A stretch of DNA of 64,000 nt, taken from contig CAVTBY010000008.1 in assembly GCA_963733085.1 (NCBI GenBank), positions 62,001-126,000 on the forward strand, read 5' to 3'. This stretch comes from Desertimonas sp963733085. GTDB lineage: Bacteria; Actinomycetota; Acidimicrobiia; Acidimicrobiales; Ilumatobacteraceae. The translations under genes and the position numbers were made by a program. The stretch's first letter is position 1; every line of letters starts with the position of its first letter. The notes under the pieces were generated by a model that was given only the letters and a program-made list of their open reading frames with translations, searched no databases and was not told the origin of the DNA. Shown here piece after piece: positions 61,565-64,000 of the stretch.

Positions 61565-62359
61565 TCAAGTGGCAAATCGTTCGGTCGCCTCCTCGGTGGT
61601 TATCGGAGCGTGGCGGACACGGAGTCCCGACATCCCCCCGTCGACGGCGAGCGCCGTGCCGGTCGTGGAACCAGCTGCGCGGCCACCGAGGTACAGCACC
61701 GCCGCGGCGACCTCGTCGGCGGTTACTAGTCGTCCCGTCGGCTGGCGGGCCTCCAGGGCAGTCCGCTCGGCGGCGGGGTCGGCGGCCTGATCGAGCAAGC
61801 GGCCGACCCACGGCGTGTCGACGGTTCCCGGGTTCACGCAGTTGACCCGGATGCCGTCGCCGACATGGTCGGCGGCCATCGCCATCGTCAGCGACAGCAC
61901 CGCGCCCTTGGACGCGGTGTAGACCGCCCGCTCGGGAAGTCCGGCGGTCGCCGCGATCGAGCACATGTTGACGACGGAAGCGTCGGGAGACCGGCGGAGA
62001 TGGGGAAGCGCCGCACGCATCACCCGTACGATTCCGAGGACGTTGACGTCGAGGACGTGACGCCACTCATCGAGCGAGTTCGTCTCGATCGTGCCCTGGG
62101 CGCCGATGCCGGCGTTGTTGACGAGCACGTCGAGGCCGCCCATCGTCGATGCCGTCTTCTCGACGGCCTCGGCGACCGATACGTCGTCGGTGACGTCGGC
62201 GCTGAGGGCAAGGGCGCCGGCGGGGGCACCTGCGGGACCGACGTCGAGCACCGCGACGGTGGCGCCGCGGCCGAGGGCAGCGGTCGCCACTGCGTGGCCA
62301 ATGCCGGACGCACCCCCAGTGACCAACACCCGGAGGCCTGCGTAGTCGTCAGCGCCCAC
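61565..62359 (-). CDS. Short-chain dehydrogenase/reductase
   Basis: 264 residues from the GTG at 62359, which overlaps the enolase-family stop by eleven bases; the frame is open farther upstream but is antisense-like there. Cofactor loop VTGGASGIGHAVA, the Asp in AVLDVG favouring NAD, NNAGIGA, catalytic Ser in NMCSIAATAG, YTASKGA, and a normal C-terminal GTALAVDGGMSG. Context with L-fuconate dehydratase suggests L-fucose dehydrogenase or 2-keto-3-deoxy-L-fuconate dehydrogenase; I cannot separate the two. Confidence 0.9.
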   Translation of the reverse strand: MGADDYAGLRVLVTGGASGIGHAVATAALGRGATVAVLDVGPAGAPAGALALSADVTDDVSVAEAVEKTASTMGGLDVLVNNAGIGAQGTIETNSLDEWRHVLDVNVLGIVRVMRAALPHLRRSPDASVVNMCSIAATAGLPERAVYTASKGAVLSLTMAMAADHVGDGIRVNCVNPGTVDTPWVGRLLDQAADPAAERTALEARQPTGRLVTADEVAAAVLYLGGRAAGSTTGTALAVDGGMSGLRVRHAPITTEEATERFAT

Positions 62360-63656
62360 TGGTGCCAGTCCACGCCGGACCGTCGGGGAAGTGGTACTGG
62401 GTGACGGATTCGTCGAGCAGACGAGCGCCCCCTCCCGGACCGGTGGGAGGGAGGTAGCGCCCGCCGCGAACCACGACGGGGTCGGTGAAATGCTCATGCA
62501 GGTGATCGACGTACTCGATCCACCGGCCGTCGGTCGTGCCGCTCACGGCGATGAAGTCGAACATCGCCAGGTGCTGAACCATCTCACACAGACCGAAGCC
62601 GCCGGCATGCGGACAAACCGGCACCCCGAACTTGGCGGCGAGCAGGAGGATGGCGATGTTCTCGTTGACGCCACCCACCCGGCAGGCGTCGATCTGCACG
62701 ACGTCGATCGCCTCGGCTTGGAGCAGTTGCTTGAAGATCACGCGGTTCTGCACGTGCTCACCGGTGGCGACCCGTACTGGTCGTACCGCTCGACGGATGG
62801 CGAGGTGGCCGAGCACGTCATCGGGTGAGGTCGGCTCCTCGATCCAGTACAGGTCGAACCGCGCCAGCTTGGCCATCCAGTCGATCGCCTGACCGACCCC
62901 CCACCGCTGGTTGGCGTCGACGGCGATGCGCGCCCGCTCGCCCGCCGCATGGCGGGCGATCGCCAGTCGGCGGATGTCCGACTCGACATCGGAGCCGACC
63001 TTCATCTTGAGCATCGTGAACCCGTCCTCGACGGACTGGCGGGCGAGACGGGCCACCTTGGCGTCGTCGTAGCCGAGCCAGCCCGCAGACGTCGTGTAGG
63101 CGGGGAGACCGTCGGCCTCGAGGGCGGCGATGCGATCCTCTCGTCCCGCCGACTTGACCTCAAGCAGCTCCAGTGCCTCGCTCGCCGTGATGGCGTCGTC
63201 GATGTACGTGAAGTCGACCTGGTCGACGACCTCCTGCGGTGAGAGTGAGGCGAGCAGCCGCCACAGCGGTAGGCCGCTGAGGCGGCAGCGCAGGTCCCAC
63301 GCAGCGTTGACGACGGCGCCGATGGCCATGTGCATGACGCCCTTCTCCGGGCCGAGCCAGCGCAGTTGCCCATCCCAGGTGAGCTCCCGCGCCAGCGCGC
63401 CGACGTCGCAGACCACTTCCACGACGTCACGTCCGACGACGTAGTTCTCGAGGGCGCGAACCGCCGCGCAGGCAACGTCGTTCCCTCGGCCCGTCGTGAA
63501 CAGCAGGGAGTACCCAGCCACGTCGGCATCGTCGAGACGCAACGCGACGTACGCGGCGGAGTAGTCGGGTTCCGGATTCATCGCGTCCGATCCGTCGAGA
63601 TCGCGTGACGTCGGGAAGCGGACGTCGGCGACGTCGAGGGCGGTAATGCGGGTCAT
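62349..63656 (-). CDS. L-fuconate dehydratase (enolase superfamily)
   Basis: 435 residues, family length. The base pair of the mandelate racemase subgroup is in MLKMKVG (KxK), metal ligands in VDANQRW, YWIEEPTSPDD and GEHVQNR, and the His of the His-Asp dyad in VCPHAGGFGLCEMVQHL. The last motif is distinctive for FucD, which converts L-fuconate to 2-keto-3-deoxy-L-fuconate. Nearby SDR and sugar importer complete a non-phosphorylating L-fucose route. Confidence 0.9.
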   Translation of the reverse strand: MTRITALDVADVRFPTSRDLDGSDAMNPEPDYSAAYVALRLDDADVAGYSLLFTTGRGNDVACAAVRALENYVVGRDVVEVVCDVGALARELTWDGQLRWLGPEKGVMHMAIGAVVNAAWDLRCRLSGLPLWRLLASLSPQEVVDQVDFTYIDDAITASEALELLEVKSAGREDRIAALEADGLPAYTTSAGWLGYDDAKVARLARQSVEDGFTMLKMKVGSDVESDIRRLAIARHAAGERARIAVDANQRWGVGQAIDWMAKLARFDLYWIEEPTSPDDVLGHLAIRRAVRPVRVATGEHVQNRVIFKQLLQAEAIDVVQIDACRVGGVNENIAILLLAAKFGVPVCPHAGGFGLCEMVQHLAMFDFIAVSGTTDGRWIEYVDHLHEHFTDPVVVRGGRYLPPTGPGGGARLLDESVTQYHFPDGPAWTGTSGR

Positions 63657-63684
63657 GGTCGACTCTCGCTGGAAGTATGACGAT

Positions 63685-64000
63685 TCAGCCGCCGAACTCG
63701 TCGGCGTTGTCGACGGTCACGATCTCGGTGCCCGTGTCGATCAACGGTTCGACCGGCTCTCCGTTGATGGCGTCGAGTGCAGCCTGCGCCCCGAACTCAC
63801 CCATCCGCGCCGGGAACTGGGCGACCGACGCGAGCTGGTCCCCGGCGACGATCGCCGCGACCTCGTCCGGTCCGGCATCGAAGCCGACCACGAGGATGTC
63901 CTCGTCGGCACTCTCGATCGCTTCGAGCGCACCGATGATCGGCGGGCCACAGGCTCCGTAGATCGCCGTGACGTCGGGATTGGCGGTGAGGATGTCCTGC
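63685..64000 (-). CDS. Second sugar-binding protein (periplasmic-binding type 1), C-terminal part
   Basis: The C-terminal 104 residues, entering from the right edge. Pattern: LTANPDVTAIYGACGPPIIGALEAIE, then VVGFDAGPDEVAAIVAGDQLASVAQFPARMGEFGAQAALDAINGE, typical of RbsB/XylF-like binding proteins. It stops 29 bp before the dehydratase start on the same strand, so another ABC importer module probably lies to the right of the window. Confidence 0.87.
   Translation of the reverse strand, partial: QDILTANPDVTAIYGACGPPIIGALEAIESADEDILVVGFDAGPDEVAAIVAGDQLASVAQFPARMGEFGAQAALDAINGEPVEPLIDTGTEIVTVDNADEFGG

Noticed and set aside
1..64000. CRISPR arrays, phage genes, toxin-antitoxin or restriction systems
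   Set aside because: I looked for spaced direct repeats, phage structural motifs, methyltransferase motifs (DPPY, GxGxG with PC) and small paired genes; nothing convincing was seen.
1..64000. tRNA or rRNA genes
   Set aside because: No GTTCGAATC-type T-loop with a matching cloverleaf and no rRNA-like segments were recognised by eye; a tRNAscan run would settle it.

Overview
The window is a high-G+C, gene-dense bacterial chromosome segment. Several traits point to an actinobacterium: GTG starts are frequent, overlapping ATGA/GTGA gene junctions are common, there is a mycothiol-type DinB/MDMPI domain, furA sits directly before katG, and there are several very large LuxR/AAA (LAL-type) regulators. 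The overall mix (TAXI-TRAP uptake, L-fuconate dehydratase, ScyD/ScyE-like and SBP56 proteins) would fit an Acidimicrobiia relative such as Ilumatobacter, but that placement is inference only. I see no rRNA, tRNA, CRISPR array, phage or transposase gene.

Layout. 1-5 kb: the end of an SBP56-like gene, a LAL regulator, a Tat-exported hydrolase and a ferredoxin. 5.3-9.1 kb: an ECF sigma factor, a zinc-finger membrane anti-sigma candidate and an ABC-2 exporter in one minus-strand operon. 9.3-14.3 kb: sodC, a homocysteine S-methyltransferase divergent from a TetR gene, a second TetR gene facing a molybdopterin oxidoreductase, and a chorismate-lyase-like protein. 14.4-24.4 kb: a polyol dehydrogenase, two secreted proteins, a second sigma factor with an unusual MDMPI-fused partner, a small redox operon divergent from a LysR gene, and a dehalogenase-like hydrolase plus MFS exporter divergent from a TetR gene with two clear operators. 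24.4-30.3 kb: a TAXI-TRAP transporter, a ScyD-like protein, an acyl-CoA dehydrogenase and a DUF4242 protein. 30.4-35 kb: a 1133-residue LAL regulator and small genes. 35.1-43.5 kb: an oligopeptide ABC operon with a class-A beta-lactamase-like hydrolase and a glutamine amidotransferase, divergent from an S66 LD-carboxypeptidase; together they look like a peptidoglycan-peptide (or peptide-antibiotic) module. 43.5-52.5 kb: a truncated glycosyltransferase, a TPR regulator, a tautomerase/hydrolase pair, and a GH130 / six-hairpin glycosidase / two-GT4 cluster. 53-55.8 kb: furA-katG. 55.8-64 kb: a probable L-fucose operon with sugar ABC transporter, Gfo/Idh/MocA oxidoreductase, SDR, L-fuconate dehydratase, and tandem LacI-type operators upstream of the first binding protein.

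Two features cut across the window. First, at least ten genes carry single-base frameshifts inside otherwise intact families, which points to uncorrected indels in the assembly rather than real gene decay. Second, intergenic DNA holds several repeat families: a four-copy hairpin with CCGATGGGTG arms, a three-copy element centred on CCGATATCGG, a two-copy 5' leader of about 105 bp with a conserved 4-codon upstream ORF, and a two-copy upstream element of about 80 bp next to the glycosyltransferase cluster. These, together with stem-loops placed directly after two ABC binding-protein genes, are the most novel signals here.
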